Source: Ophiura sarsii
Lineage: Eukaryota > Echinodermata > Ophiuroidea > Amphilepidida > Ophiuridae
Length of the DNA: 64,000 nt
Assembly (NCBI GenBank): GCA_035610835.1
Contig: CM069446.1
Coordinates: 2,557,001 to 2,621,000 of the forward strand
Direction of reading: 5' to 3'
A program made the position numbers and the translations under genes. Positions 1-11,600 of the stretch are shown piece after piece. The notes below the pieces were generated by a model. That model ran no database searches. It saw only the letters and a program-made list of their open reading frames with translations, and was not told where the DNA came from. How positions within the stretch are numbered: the first letter of the stretch is position 1; every line of letters begins with the position of its first letter.

Positions 1-1029
1 GATTATGTATGTTTATGTAATCTCTCATTATACCCCGGATTGAGATCGAATTAATAGTTCAAAGTTCATTCTTTGAACGGAAACTGAAACTGAACTGAAC
101 AGATGCTATATTATACGGGTGCCATTTTCACATAATGTATCTAATCGGGTTCACGCAAACAATGGGTAGTTTATTCTAGAACTTCCACTTCCTGATCCGG
201 TGCCATCTGAAATGTCAGTAAGCAATACCGCAAGCGACAGTAATAGTAATTGAGCGAGTAGGCCTATACCTTTGTGTGCAGCAAAATGGAATTTAACTAC
301 GTGGAAATACGCCGTCTATCGGTTAATCTGGGATCCGAATGGCAGAAGTTAGCGTCATATTTGGGGTTTTGAGTTGAACTATGGCCGATGATGGTGATGG
401 CCAATGCGTTTGATATGCCTGGAAGGAATGTCAACCGACTAGAACCAACTTCAGGAAACTGGTGAAAGTAGCCCTGGAACATGTTGAAGAGTTGACCTTG
501 CTGATAGTATATCACCAGGTACGATGGTGTGGGTTTTTTTATTTTTGGGAATATTTATTAATACAGTGCCTTAGATTGACGATCTTAACTATCAGAACGG
601 TTAAACCCTTCAACTTCACTGGGATTCTGCCTACCCGTGTAGGCGTTTTCAGCTGGTGTTTACAGCTGGATGCCACCATGCAGAGGCATGTTGATCACCC
701 TTCGGACCTTGCCTGCAAATTCACTGGTAACATGGGTAGGCTACATAAATTGTGTAACGCCGAAACGGAGAAGGAAAAAAAATCAAGATTTAACATTGAA
801 TTAATTCACAAGAAGCGCAGAAATTGATAATTATAACACATAAGATGTTCCGGATTACGGTTTTTTTAAGCGGGGACGTCCCCCACATAAAATAGGGGTC
901 CGTTTGCGACGCGTATGGCCGAAGGGGGATAGGGGCATGTTGTTAGTGTAAAAGGTTAAGTCAAACCGATCCTATATACTTTTGGTAAAGTATTTCACAG
1001 TCTTCAAGTAAAAAATGGGTCAAGCCGTT
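1..1029. other. No gene seen
   Basis: Ordinary AT-rich sequence. Short open frames on both strands show no recognisable domain, codon pattern or splice-site context. It contains one TAGGCCTA word of the kind scattered through the window. Confidence 0.6.
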
Positions 1030-1440
1030 TGGTGACCCCAGTTTTCTGAACCCAGTTTTCTGACCCCACCTGAACCCACTTTTTAATTTGAGTTATGGTA
1101 TGGGGCAACAATTACAACTAATATACCTGAATATTTCGGTGAAATAACAAGTAAAACCCTATTTTTAAAGCATTTTATGCCCAGCCTCGTTCGTGCATTG
1201 TGTGAAATAATGTCAGTGTAGCTCAGGAAATGCTACAGTACGTAATCACGCAAGGGCCTCCCATATCATACGCAACACACTCACATGTAATCGGACACGA
1301 GCAACGATACCATATGAACCACGTGCAATTGAACGCATTACTTTGTGGGTGATTTTGCAGAGGGTGATTTATTCAACAAATAAAAAAGTGGGTTCAGGTG
1401 GGGTCAGAAAAGTGGGTTCAGAAAAGAAAAGTCGGGTCAG
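1030..1440. repeat. Foldback (TIR) element
   Basis: The left part (about 1048-1086) and right part (about 1383-1421) are near-perfect reverse complements built from ACCCACTTTTT, GACCCCACC and GTTTTCTGA words. The roughly 300 bp between them are unrelated and carry no coding frame. The layout fits a non-autonomous DNA transposon. No clear target-site duplication was found, so the ends are approximate. Confidence 0.7.
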
Positions 1441-2536
1441 TAAACGGCCGGACCCAGTAAAAATATGCCTGTCCTTAATCGAGCTTGCTCCGTAATGAGA
1501 TGTTTGACCTTAGAAGTTGGTTTCCCCTTGGTTCGACCTTAATATAGATGTTGTCTGGATGAAATCAACCGTGGCCTGTAATTCAGATAAATCGATGTAA
1601 TAGCAAATTAACAAATATCTCAGTCACGGTAACTGACACATTTGTAGCTATCAACCCATTACACAAAATAGCAATCAGATTCTATTTGTAAACTGCGCCA
1701 TTTTGTTGAAAAATGGGGTATCTACTCATCATAAGTTCTAATAATGACAAATTCCAATGGAAGTGTATGATATAAATTATCATCATTGGTCGTCCGTGTA
1801 CGAAATGGAGGAAGCATTCGCAACATATTGGACCAGCCTTTCCTGTCATTCATGAGTTGGCGGATCTCTGGTTGATCTATAATTTAATAATCTAAACCCA
1901 TATCGTTCTTGACGGTATCAGGATACTGAAGGGTCCGCTGCCTCTGTTAGCTTTCACATTATTGATGTTATAGGGGGGAGGGGGGTATCGCTATATATCC
2001 CGCTGTTTGGGATGTGATTAGGGGTGGGGGGGGGGGGGGGTACCGCGCCATTTTGCGATATTTTGCGAAAACGATCGGGTTATCACGTGATACGTATAGT
2101 TGAAAAAACAATTTACACTGTTTTAACGAAATGCATGGGAATGTTAAAATCAAAGAGGTCGCAAACTTGCTTACAAAATTGTATAGCCTAGCTAGTATAA
2201 CAAGCTAAAAGTGACATCTCTGAATGTATACAAAGTGTGCAAAGGAGAAATTGTTGGGCACACTGGTAAAATGGCTTTACAACAAGTTTTGCTATCATTA
2301 TCAAACTGAACTCAAGTTAAATCACTTATTTATCGAGCAATAATATAATTGTTAACGCATTTTAATTGTTTAGATACAAAGTTAAATAAATCAAGAGTTA
2401 AATGATAGATAAATTAATAAAAAGAAAACTATAAACGCATGTGCGACCTTTATAATTTATAAAAATTGACATAACAATGATGTAATATTAATCCACCATC
2501 AAGTTTAAAAGATAGAAAAATAAAAGGATAACAAGG
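1441..2536. other. No gene; short G run
   Basis: No supported coding sequence. A G-rich stretch lies at 1974-2040 and ends in 15 consecutive G (2026-2040). The rest is AT-rich intergenic sequence. Confidence 0.55.
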
Positions 2537-2606
2537 AATATTCGGGAATCGAACCCGTGATTGCCAAATGCTAACGACATGGCCAAAGTATGCACGCCAC
2601 AGAGAT
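2537..2606 (-). repeat. tRNA-like sequence (SINE head or tRNA relic)
   Basis: On the minus strand, 2543-2556 reads CGGGTTCGATTCCCG, an ideal tRNA T-arm and RNA polymerase III box B with paired flanks. Upstream, a TGGCGTG word resembles a weak box A. The anticodon arm is degenerate, so a functional tRNA is unlikely. A tRNA-derived SINE fragment is the best reading. Confidence 0.5.
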
Positions 2607-2845
2607 TGACGAGTATAATAGTGATAGTTATATTATTTAACCATATCCATTTACTTATAACGAACGGATTTTTATTGTGCCATTTTTGCCAAATGTGTGT
2701 GTTTCTCTCGCACAAAATGTGTTTGTAATGTGATTATACTCCTTATTTTTGAAACGGTAAAAAACTTTGACATTTTCGAACACAAAAAATGGCGTCATTT
2801 ATACTGTCCGCAATCCTGAGACTAATACTAGTACCTAAAGGGATA

Positions 2846-3701
2846 CTCTCTTATTGTAAAAGAGTCACTCGTTGTTCAGAGTGAAGTCATTGTCACTCGT
2901 AAAGAGTGACTTTTCACTCTGTGCGGTTGATGAGTTCAGATTGAAATTATTGTCACTCGAAGAGTGCTTTTCACTCTGTGTCGAGTGACTTTTCACTTTG
3001 TGCGGTTGATGAGTTCAGAGTGAAATTATTGTCACTCGAAAAGAGTGATTTGTTGTACCAGATTTAAATAATTTGAGAGCCGGAACACAATCAAATTAAA
3101 AAAATTAAAAAACCTCAAAATATTCTTTATTTTATTAAATTTAAACATTATTGAAGTGATAATTAATGATGATATCAATGTTAATTGTTTCTGCAATCAT
3201 TTTAAAGTCCAAATAATGATTAAATATAAATTACATAGAAAGTCGTTTCACTACCGAAAGGAAGTGATAATGTAACATAGGCAAATAACAGGAGTTGTTT
3301 GGTCGAGAAAAGGTAAGTATAGTTTGGATAATGACTCTTTGTTTGTTATTCAAATTTTCTATTGAATTGCAAGTTATTCATGTGAATGTGATTAAGTAAT
3401 TAAAATGTTCCATTATTGTTCACTCTTAGTGAGGGTGAAGTTGACTCTAAATAAGCGAAATTCACTCCTTATAATCACTCTTTTTTCACTCCAATGGAGT
3501 GATCACTGTAGGCACTCTTCGAAGAGTGAAAATTCACTCGTTCTTGGAGTGAACAAAATTCACTATTTTTTTGGAGTGAAAATGGTTCCACTCTTCCAAG
3601 GAGTGACTTTCACTCTATTAGAGTGATCACTGTAGGCACTCCTTTGAAGAGTGAATATTCACTCCATTAGAGTGGAATTTCACTCTTTTACATTTAGAGA
3701 G
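2846..3701. mobile_element. TA-flanked TIR element rich in GAGTG/CACTC words
   Basis: The ends CTCTCTTATTGTAAAAGAGT (2846 on) and its near reverse complement (to 3701) form terminal inverted repeats. TA dinucleotides flank both sides (2844-2845 and 3702-3703). Both subterminal regions (2865-3050 and 3410-3690) are packed with GAGTGA / TCACTC words, often as small palindromes. An AT-rich core lies between. It carries no protein-coding frame, so it is a non-autonomous DNA transposon. TA duplication is typical of Tc1/mariner-like elements, but the family is not certain. Confidence 0.75.
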
Positions 3702-3844
3702 TAGGAAGCATGCATATGGACTCGATCTATTGTTGTTTACCCAGGTGTATCCAAACACGTCTGATACGGCTCGGCTGCTGTGTTACACGCATACAGACGA
3801 TGCCGGCCAAGCGGCAAGACCCCGCATATAAAACATAAACGATC

Positions 3845-3912
3845 ATAACGGGGCTCGAACTCACAACCTTTCGCTCCCCATGTCAACGTTCCATCCATTA
3901 CACAAACCGTGC
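3845..3912 (-). repeat. tRNA-like sequence (SINE head)
   Basis: The minus strand has a box-B-like GAGTTCGAGCCCC at 3849-3862, preceded by GGTTGTGAG, and then a tRNA-like order further 5'. The D-arm and anticodon arm are eroded. Best read as a tRNA-derived SINE fragment, not a working tRNA. Confidence 0.45.
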
Positions 3913-5689
3913 TAATTGAACAAAATGATGGCGACTATTTTATCTATATCTAATTTTATTCATTGGACATTTGAACTTGAAAAAAGGTCGAAAAAGGACA
4001 TGTAGACTATCGGTTTTAGGATTATTTACTGTAGTTATACATAGAAAAGGTTTTTTTTAGACTTATGCGATGGGTATTCGCGATTACGTATTAAGCCAAT
4101 ACGAACTGTCTAAGTTCGGAATTCGTGTCCAGCGCTGTGTAATTCTGCATTCCCAGCAGACACTCTGTTCAAAGGCACAAAAAGGGGACTTTTTAAGGCA
4201 TATTATTTGCAATTCTGAGGTGTGCAGTTCGATTTTCCTTCTCGAATTGGTTAGAAAACCATCCATTTTAGAACATCTGAAATTTATAATGAACTGCACA
4301 CCTTGGAAAGTATGATGCCAAGGGCATATCTTTTGCACGTAAATCCAATACAAGAGTTCTGAAAATCGACACAAATATGACGTCTTAACCATTGATTCGA
4401 GACAAAATGGCGCGTCCCCCCCCCCCCCCCCCCCCCCCCCAGGATGTGATATGAGTTGATTCTAAACATTCACATACTCAGTCCTGATTCCCAATTATTC
4501 TGACTCATCCTTATTGTGTGGTGGCATAGGAAAACCCTTCACATGGTCATTTTCTAGCAACTTGTGTTTTTTCTTTGGCAGAGAGCTTCATACTCTTCTG
4601 AGTATAGGGCTGTTTAAATTTTTCAGAAATTCCATCTAGAACTACAGTTATAGTATTTTAAAGTCGGCAAGTTTAAACGCAACACTAACAATTGAAACTG
4701 ACAATTCAAAGGTGTACACAAAATCTTTTAAATGCTCTAAAATTAATAAAACTACATTGTTATATCACACAGAATAGCTTGTCATATGAAAAGGATTTTT
4801 GATATGAACCTAGTTTTTTGCGATATTATTAACAATTGAAAGTTCTTCACTTTCAAAATCTTTACAATGCATTGTCGGAATTCAAATTTGATAAACAAGG
4901 TTCAGAAAATTACTAAAATAAACTTAACATCTGGAATTTTGCATAAAAAGCTCCTGGAGACTAAAGTTCAAGGTATAATCTCTATCTTTGGACCAAAGTT
5001 GGAAAATTGACTTGGAACTAATTTGTTAGGAATATTTTGGTATGACCCAGATATCTCAATATTAACACTAGCGACTTCCGACGGGTTTTCCCATACCACC
5101 ACATATATTCTCGCAGAACATCTATCACTGGGAGTTCCTTTAGTATACATACCCTACCCTCTACTTTTACGGAATTAATTAATATTATAACATAGGGTAT
5201 TTTAAGATTACGCCCCAGATGATATTAAAAATGTTTAATAGTGAGTGAGCATTTATTAAAATACGCACAATTGGAAATGAATGGAGATCGTGGTCCGGGA
5301 AGAGACTTTGACCCCTATTTTGAACCCTAACCCTAAGGCAATAAACCCTGTTTAGCGTCCCCTCCCGCTTCCATTTGTTTTTCTTTTTTCTTCAATATTC
5401 ATTCATAACTTTTTTGTTCAGGTGTTTCAGAGTTTGAGATGTTTGTAACAGCTTTGCTTCTTTCGTAGTATAAGCATTTTAAGTAAGTTTTGTGACCTCC
5501 TTTTTAAGTCGCGCTAAGTTTATCGCAAACAGAGGCGATTTTGCACTGGACTCCAACTTCCTTTTTTGAAAAAGTGAGGACGCTAAACATGGTGTGTGTT
5601 TTTACTTTGCCTAACCATAATCAGGATATTCGATATTGGACATTGGTTATTACATGTTTGCAGATTATATTTGAATTTAGCATAACATT
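3913..5689. other. No gene; 25-C run
   Basis: No domain-bearing frame on either strand. A run of 25 C (4416-4440) is the only marked low-complexity feature. The remainder is AT-rich spacer. Confidence 0.55.
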
Positions 5690-5800
5690 TTGCCCGTGGA
5701 TTTGGGAAACTAGAGGGCGTTCTAATTATATGCAAAATGGACGATTTTTACAGAGAAACATGGTATTGATACCTACATAAGTGTACTTTGTGAATGACTA
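5690..5800. repeat. Dispersed repeat, copy 1
   Basis: The segment with TTTGCCCGTGGATTT, AGAGGGCG and AGAGAAACATGGTATTGAT recurs twice at 8139-8515 with modest divergence. It is a dispersed non-coding repeat of unknown class. Confidence 0.6.
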
Positions 5801-6948
5801 GCGGGTAACGCTCGCGAAAGCAAACCAGCGGTTCTCGGCTTGTTTGAGAGAATCAAAAACCAAAAACTAAGTAAGACTTAGGCTATTTTTTGGATTTTTT
5901 TCGACCCAGGCCCAACTATTATTTATTTCCTATTACAAACGTGCATGCGCACACCTAAATAAAAAATAAATTGAAGGCAGGCAATTTGTAGCAGACATAT
6001 TATTTATTTCTATCCACGAATACTTGATACAACAAATAAAATGAATACAAAAAAATATAAGTATTAAATCAAAAATCAATGTTTTCTGTCAAAACTCTGA
6101 AAGTGGATGTAAGAGGTTTAGGAAATAAACTATTCATTTATGAGACATAGGAATTGGGATTTACATCTAATGAGAAAAGACGCAACATTATTTCTGTCTG
6201 ATGTCAATATTTATTAAAATACATAGAAATATGAAATGTTTTACATGTTGTTGACATGTTGTGATAAGACTATCCTGGTAATGGTCTTTTGAGGGTCTAA
6301 GTAATAGTTTTACAGTAACAGTTGAGACCTAAATTAAGGCAAATGAAATATGCTACCAAGTTTCCCGTTTCATATTTTTAAAAGAGTGGGTAGGTGTCTA
6401 TTTCATTATTAATTATTCATTATTTCACTCAATTTCATTATTGCATCTGTAAGGGGTGTTAACTACTAACTACCTATTGATTCGTATATATATTACACCT
6501 TTATTAACACTTTAACACTTTGAAAAACAATTAAGGAAGCATTTGTACATTAGATGTGTTATTGAAAATATCAACAAATCTTTCTGAAATATTGCAACGT
6601 TAATTACATCTGAAATTGAGTAGGTGTGTCTGGAGAGCCATTGTAAATGCCCGACAGAAGTCGACGGAGTGAGTGAGTGAGTGATATATTATTAATGCAA
6701 ACAATTTCATTATTAACCATATACCATGACACCACTGCCATTAAAATCCCTTAAAATCAACAGGAAGATATGTCTGGTATTTTGAGCCACTAAAAGTTTT
6801 GATTTTTATTCATGTTTGTCAGAAAATGTATTTTTTGCACAAAATAATGAAAGCTTTGGTAAAATTGAAAAGTTGGGTCGGTATAGGGAAACGGGAAACT
6901 GGAACTTTCATTATGTATTAGCCTAAATCAGCTGCGTGGGAGAAGCAA
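5801..6948. other. No gene seen
   Basis: AT-rich spacer with no supported gene. A short GAGTGAGTGAGTGAGTGA microsatellite lies near 6668. Confidence 0.55.
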
Positions 6949-7235
6949 TTGGAGGTGCAAGGTATGTGGGGTGAAAACAGTTTACCAACATTCGCCGTTT
7001 ATCATATAAAATTTCATGATTTTCTTAAACTAGGTGCTGAATTCGGAAGTTATGCTATCGTTTTACATGCGGCCTTTCGCGGCAAATCTCAACCCGGTGC
7101 CGTTATGTGCTTATTTGGCATGAAGGCGATGTCGGAAATGTATGACATTTTGGATTTGGGCTATGTTGATGATTATCTTTACGTTATTTTCTCATTTATT
7201 ATATCGATACATCTTTCAATGCCTCTTTAAGCCGT
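6949..7235. repeat. Degenerate MITE related to 49872-50207
   Basis: It shares CGCCGT.TATCAT, AATTTCATGATT and a TCAATGCC.CTTTAA right end with the complete palindromic element at 49872-50207. The open frame here (93 codons) has no recognisable domain and is best explained as repeat sequence. Confidence 0.45.
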
Positions 7236-7410
7236 CGCCGAGCCGTGCTTTTTGAAACGCCATACATTTTTCTAATATCAAATTGTAATTAATTAAAATT
7301 TCATTTTTCAGAGGAAAAAAAGCATTTGTATAGTATAAATTAAATGTCCAATGTTTTAACTCACAAAACAACGTCATTTGTTACAAAAATTAAGACAAAA
7401 GAGAAAGTTA

Positions 7411-7502
7411 CCCTAGCGAGATTCGAACTCACGGAAACAAATATTGAACTGGCGAAATCTTAGGAATTCAGCCCAAGGGTATAGACCGCTGCGCCACCAA
7501 GG
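7411..7502 (-). repeat. tRNA-like cloverleaf with long variable arm
   Basis: On the minus strand this 92-nt stretch folds by eye as a cloverleaf: a 7-bp acceptor stem with three G-T pairs (7502-7496 with 7417-7411), a perfect box A TGGCGCAGCGG, a 6-bp anticodon stem with loop CTGAATT (anticodon position GAA, after T33), a variable arm of about 25 nt, a 5-bp T-stem, and box B GTTCGAATC. A GAA anticodon would mean Phe, yet Phe tRNAs lack a long variable arm and position 37 is T. A tRNA-derived SINE head or tRNA pseudogene is therefore favoured. Confidence 0.55.
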
Positions 7503-8138
7503 AAGTTACTGAATTCCAGTTGCGACAAATTAATAAATACCTAATACTTATTTTAATGCCGTATTTTCCCTGGTAAATCATAAAACTATGATATGATATA
7601 AGGACAGAATATCGTCAAGTATCATATATTATTGCCTATGACTATATCCCTTTACCTTCGGTTCAAACTTCATACGTTCGGGTGGACCATGTCAATTAAA
7701 AAGTGTAGTTGGCGCTTTTTGGCTCCTTCAAAATAGCAACACTGCTCACTTGAACCGTCTCACATCGCGCAAAATGACGCCCAGTCATACGATTGTGGCA
7801 TAAGCGTGGCAACATCGTGAACTCTGGTTCGGAGACTACTTCCGGTCAAAAATACAAATTCACATTTCGTAAAAAACTATAAACTAAGCAAAAAATAAAA
7901 GGATTTCTACGGCCATGAGGGTTTTAATTAGTAAATAATGGTTAATGAACAAACTTTTAAATATTTATACCGACTTTAAATCCGTTGGGGATGCAGGGGA
8001 TGATTTCGGTTTGGCCGAGGTTGGGCGCAAGCGATTATGGGACATGTGATTTAGGCCATCGGGTGCTCTTTACGTGATTTGTAATATAGATTACATACAT
8101 GAGTGTACTGTGTGAATGATTACCCACATGAGTGTACT
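7503..8138. other. No gene seen
   Basis: Intergenic. No coding frame, structural RNA or transposon end was recognised. Confidence 0.5.
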
Positions 8139-8515
8139 TTGTGAATGAATATCATTTGGAAATTTAAAAACTTTGCCCGTGGATTTTGGAAATTAGAGGG
8201 CGCTTTATATTCAAAAATGGACGATTTGAACGGAGAAACATGGTATTATAATACCTACATGAATGTACTTTGTAAGAAAATGAACTCTATGACATATCGT
8301 TTTTTATTATTGAGACGAAAAGGGAGACTTCAGTGAATAATATTTTGAAGTTAAAAAACTTTGCCCGTGGATTTCGGAAATTAGAGGGCGCTTTATATTC
8401 GAAATGGTCGATTTTTACAGAGAAACATGGTATTGATACCTACAAGAGCCTACCTTATCATGTTTATGAGAACTCTATCACATGGTTTTATTATGGAGAC
8501 GAAAAGGAAACTTAA
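8139..8515. repeat. 188-bp tandem duplication of the dispersed repeat
   Basis: Two adjacent copies offset by 188 bp share AAAAACTTTGCCCGTGG, AATTAGAGGGCGCTTTATAT and GAGAAACATGGTATT. They match the single copy at 5690-5800. The small frames here are repeat-derived. Confidence 0.7.
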
Positions 8516-8825
8516 AATCGGGGTTGGAGGTGGGGGTGATGAAGGGGTTACCGCCCCTATACGCCACCAAACAGTATTTATACAAGCAGATATGAACATT
8601 TTTATTTTCATTGTTATAAAACATCTAGTTCGAAACATCATTTGGCTTTAAATACATGACAGAAAAGAAAAATAACAGTATTTTCCTATAATTACGGAAG
8701 CATCTAAGTACCATCCTTCTTGGCGGCATAGCAAGGTAATACATGTATGTCAATTAGTCATAACAATAGTATTATGTCGACATGGTATGGTGAGATATAC
8801 TATTTTACCAAGTCAACTTCACAGA

Positions 8826-8957
8826 ATAATAATAATAATAATAAAACGGTGCTTCTAAAGCGCCTCCTACCGAAGTTTCTAAACGCTTTTAAGCGTGAAG
8901 CATTGAAGCATTGAAGTGTTTGGACGCTGTTAAAACAGCGTCCAAACACTTCAATGC
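8826..8957 (-). repeat. LINE 3' tail relic and 23-bp perfect hairpin
   Basis: The AATAAT microsatellite followed by AACGGTGCTTCTAAAGCG matches the 3' end of the LINE fragment at 27027-27714, so this is a heavily 5'-truncated copy on the minus strand. It is followed by a perfect 23-bp inverted repeat (8909-8931 and 8934-8956) with a 2-nt loop. Confidence 0.6.
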
Positions 8958-9120
8958 CAATGACCAGCAGATTATTTGAACGCTGTAAAGGCGACAGTAA
9001 AGTAAATCATACATGGACCACACCCCCACACAACCAATAGGTATGTTCAATATAATGTAGTGTATAGCCTGACAAGGGGAGGGGGCTCAAGGTACCATGG
9101 TATTAATTGCTTTCTTAACG

Positions 9121-9321
9121 TACATTTTCAAAAGAAATCATACATTTTCAAAAGAAATCATACATTTTCAAAAGAAATCATACATATTCAAAAGAAATCA
9201 TTATTTTCAAAAGAAATCATAAATTTTTGAAAGAAATCATACATAATCAAAAGAAATCATAATTTTTCAAAAGAAATCATACATTTTCAACAAAAAATCA
9301 TACATTTTCCAAGAAATCACA
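9121..9321. repeat. 20-bp tandem repeat upstream of the CARD-NHL gene
   Basis: About ten units of ACATTTTCAAAAGAAATCAT, the first three identical and the rest diverged, end about 280 bp before the first ATG of the CARD-NHL gene. Confidence 0.85.
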
Positions 9322-9601
9322 CTTGAAAAAGTAATCAGTATCCAAATACTAACATATTTTTCTATTTGATTTCACAGTTTTAAGATGGGGAAGTAGGAGG
9401 GTTAAACATTCCTATTTGTTGACAGAAGGTATTATTTGCGCACAGTTTGCAAATATTTTACACCTGAAAAGTGTCATAGTCTACAATCCATTACTAATGG
9501 GAAAATTTACTGGAATATATAATTAATTGTAGTGAATGGTTCAGACCACCATAAAATATAGGTATACAATGTTATCTTGATTGCATTTGTTTATCTACAC
9601 G

Positions 9602-9938
9602 ATGCAGATGCATGCAAATATGGCAGCACTACTGGAAGCACGTAAGAAAAAAGCGAGTATCTTAGACAAAGCAGCTCCTGATCTTTCAAAGTTTTTAGCA
9701 ATTGATGACGATACTTTCCTGCGAGAGCTTGTTGCTAGGGATGTCATCACTGACCAGCAGAGGGAAACTATTGAAAACATTCAGATCAACGGCAAGAAGG
9801 TTGATACATTGATGGGGATCATTAAGAGAACAACAGGTGCTTACAATGGATTCGTGGAACTTTTGAAATGTGATAAGAGAATGGACCTGTATAATAGGAT
9901 GAAAGAACTTGAGGATGAAGCAGGGCTTTATAGGCATG
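9602..9938 (+). CDS. CARD-NHL protein, exon 1 (CARD)
   Basis: First coding exon of a predicted 474-aa protein. An in-frame TGA at 9578-9580 makes 9602 the first available ATG. A third in-frame ATG at 9620 has the better initiation context (A at -3, G at +4). Residues about 10-100 read as a CARD, a six-helix death-fold domain: ILDKAAPDLSKFL, then FLRELVARDVITDQQRETIE, then KVDTLMGIIKRTTGAYNGF. CARDs recruit partners by CARD-CARD contact, in apoptosis or innate signalling. The exon ends at a consensus donor (G|GTAAGT, 9939) in phase 1 and fits exon 2 at 14531. The combination with an NHL propeller is unusual. The CARD call is strong by motif. The partner and pathway are unknown. Confidence 0.82.
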
Positions 9939-10112
9939 GTAAGTATACATGTCATCATGTTCCACCATTACTCAATCAATTCAAGGTTTATTAAACATAT
10001 CGTATCGCAACAATATTCTGAATTACAACAATATTTACAATCAATGTTATAACAATAGAAACAATATATTTATAAAGATAACTTAGCTTGCATAACAACT
10101 ACACGTACGGAT
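9939..10112. other. Start of intron 1 of the CARD-NHL gene
   Basis: Intron 1 runs 9939-14530. Its first part is AT-rich and runs into the 3' end of an antisense LINE relic. Confidence 0.6.
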
Positions 10113-11600
10113 TTATAATGTTTGATTCAAGAGTATGACCATGTATGGAATTGAGCTTTGTGCGTAACGCATGGTACGTGCTTTAGGTACAGTTAATTTG
10201 TGAGCACTACGGAGGAGAGTCATATGCACTTGTTCACTTCTTGATCTTGGTAACCAACCGCAGAACTCACTTGATTTAAAAGTGATTGAGCAAAGTCTAA
10301 ACAAATTTTGTATCTATACGGTTCTTGAGTTCAGGAATATCACATGTTATTAAAGCGTTTTGATAGCCTTTGTAGTTAAAACCCAAGATGATTCTACACG
10401 CCTCTTCTGAATACGCACCAAAACATAGTGGAGATTTATTTTCTGTAAGACCATGGTAACGCTTTTAGGATGCTAAGCATTAATAGCCGTTCACTTGCAC
10501 GTTTCGTAATGTCACCAATGTGGGTATCCCACTTCAGATCTTTAGCAATTTTTATGCCCAGAATCTTCACCATGTCAGTGCAATGAAGGTCTTGATCATA
10601 CAAACGGAGGGGAGTAAGCACCGGTGGATCCATCGTAAAGGTGACATCCATAAACATGCATTTGGTCGGATTTAAATTCATATGATTCTCTGTAGCCCAT
10701 ATTTCAAACTTATCTAGATCATGTTGAATGGTGGACATTTGTTTTACAAACAACTTGTTTTACAAACACATTTTCTACAATAGTTAAATCATCAACATAT
10801 TTCAAAGCGAGTTTATTTGGCTCCTCCACTCTGCTAAGGCTATGAAGGTTGTTCGGCCATTCAACGTGCCCTGTGGGACCCCACCTGAGAGTTCACTCCA
10901 ATCAGACAAAGTGTTATGGTATCTGACACATTGGACTCTGTTAGATAAGAAACTACATATCCAGGGTATAACCCCTGGTCTGGCGCCCGTTTTGAGCAGC
11001 TTGGGGATCGCTATATTATGTCAACCCTGTCAAAAGCCTTGCTGAAGTCAGTTATTATGATACGTGATATTGACTTTGGTTTGTCAGCATGTTTAAAGAT
11101 GTTAAACAAGCTTTACTAAATAATGCGAGGTATAGACCTTCCTTTTAGATTTTCAAACTGCCCATCATCTATCTCAGAATAAATGTCATTAACCAGCCAG
11201 TCTGTGATGAAGGATTCAGCAACCTTTGCAAAATGATCTGTCAATGAAACAGGTATAAGTTGATTCCATGTAGGTGGGCTAGACATAGGAATGGGGACCA
11301 CAATTGCACGCCTCCATTGCGGAGGAACCAAACCTTCTTGAAAGGATGCTTTCAAGATGGTTGTTAGAGGTTTACTGACCTCAAAAGGGAATTCCGTGAT
11401 TCATTTTGCGGGTATACCATCTGGACCCCCTGCCTTTTCCCCACCAAATTTACCACGTTTGGCACAAACATCCCAGTGATAGATTTCTGAGAGACTTTCT
11501 GATGCTGGTAAATAGGCAGGCAGATCTGATATATCAAGATCTTTACTGAAGGGAAGACCTTCATTAGGGTCGCACAAGCAGTCATTCTAAGTAGTCAATT
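10113..11600 (-). pseudogene. LINE reverse transcriptase relic, antisense in intron 1
   Basis: Conceptual minus-strand translation, in several frames, shows non-LTR reverse transcriptase hallmarks in the right order: GGPDGIPAK (about 11430-11400), VPPQWRRAIVVPIP (11330-11280), the motif-A core ITDFSKAFDRVD (about 11075-11030), the motif-C YVDD at 10788-10799, then NLNPTKC and the C-terminal SIPYMVILLN (about 10150). Multiple frame breaks and stops, including a small direct duplication at about 10740-10768, show it is dead. The 5' part with the endonuclease is missing. It resembles CR1/jockey-like LINEs, but the clade is not proven. Confidence 0.85.

Noticed and set aside
4070..4392. Overlapping 81- and 102-codon frames on opposite strands
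   Set aside because: No domain, no splice context, and atypical residue composition for protein; probably chance frames.
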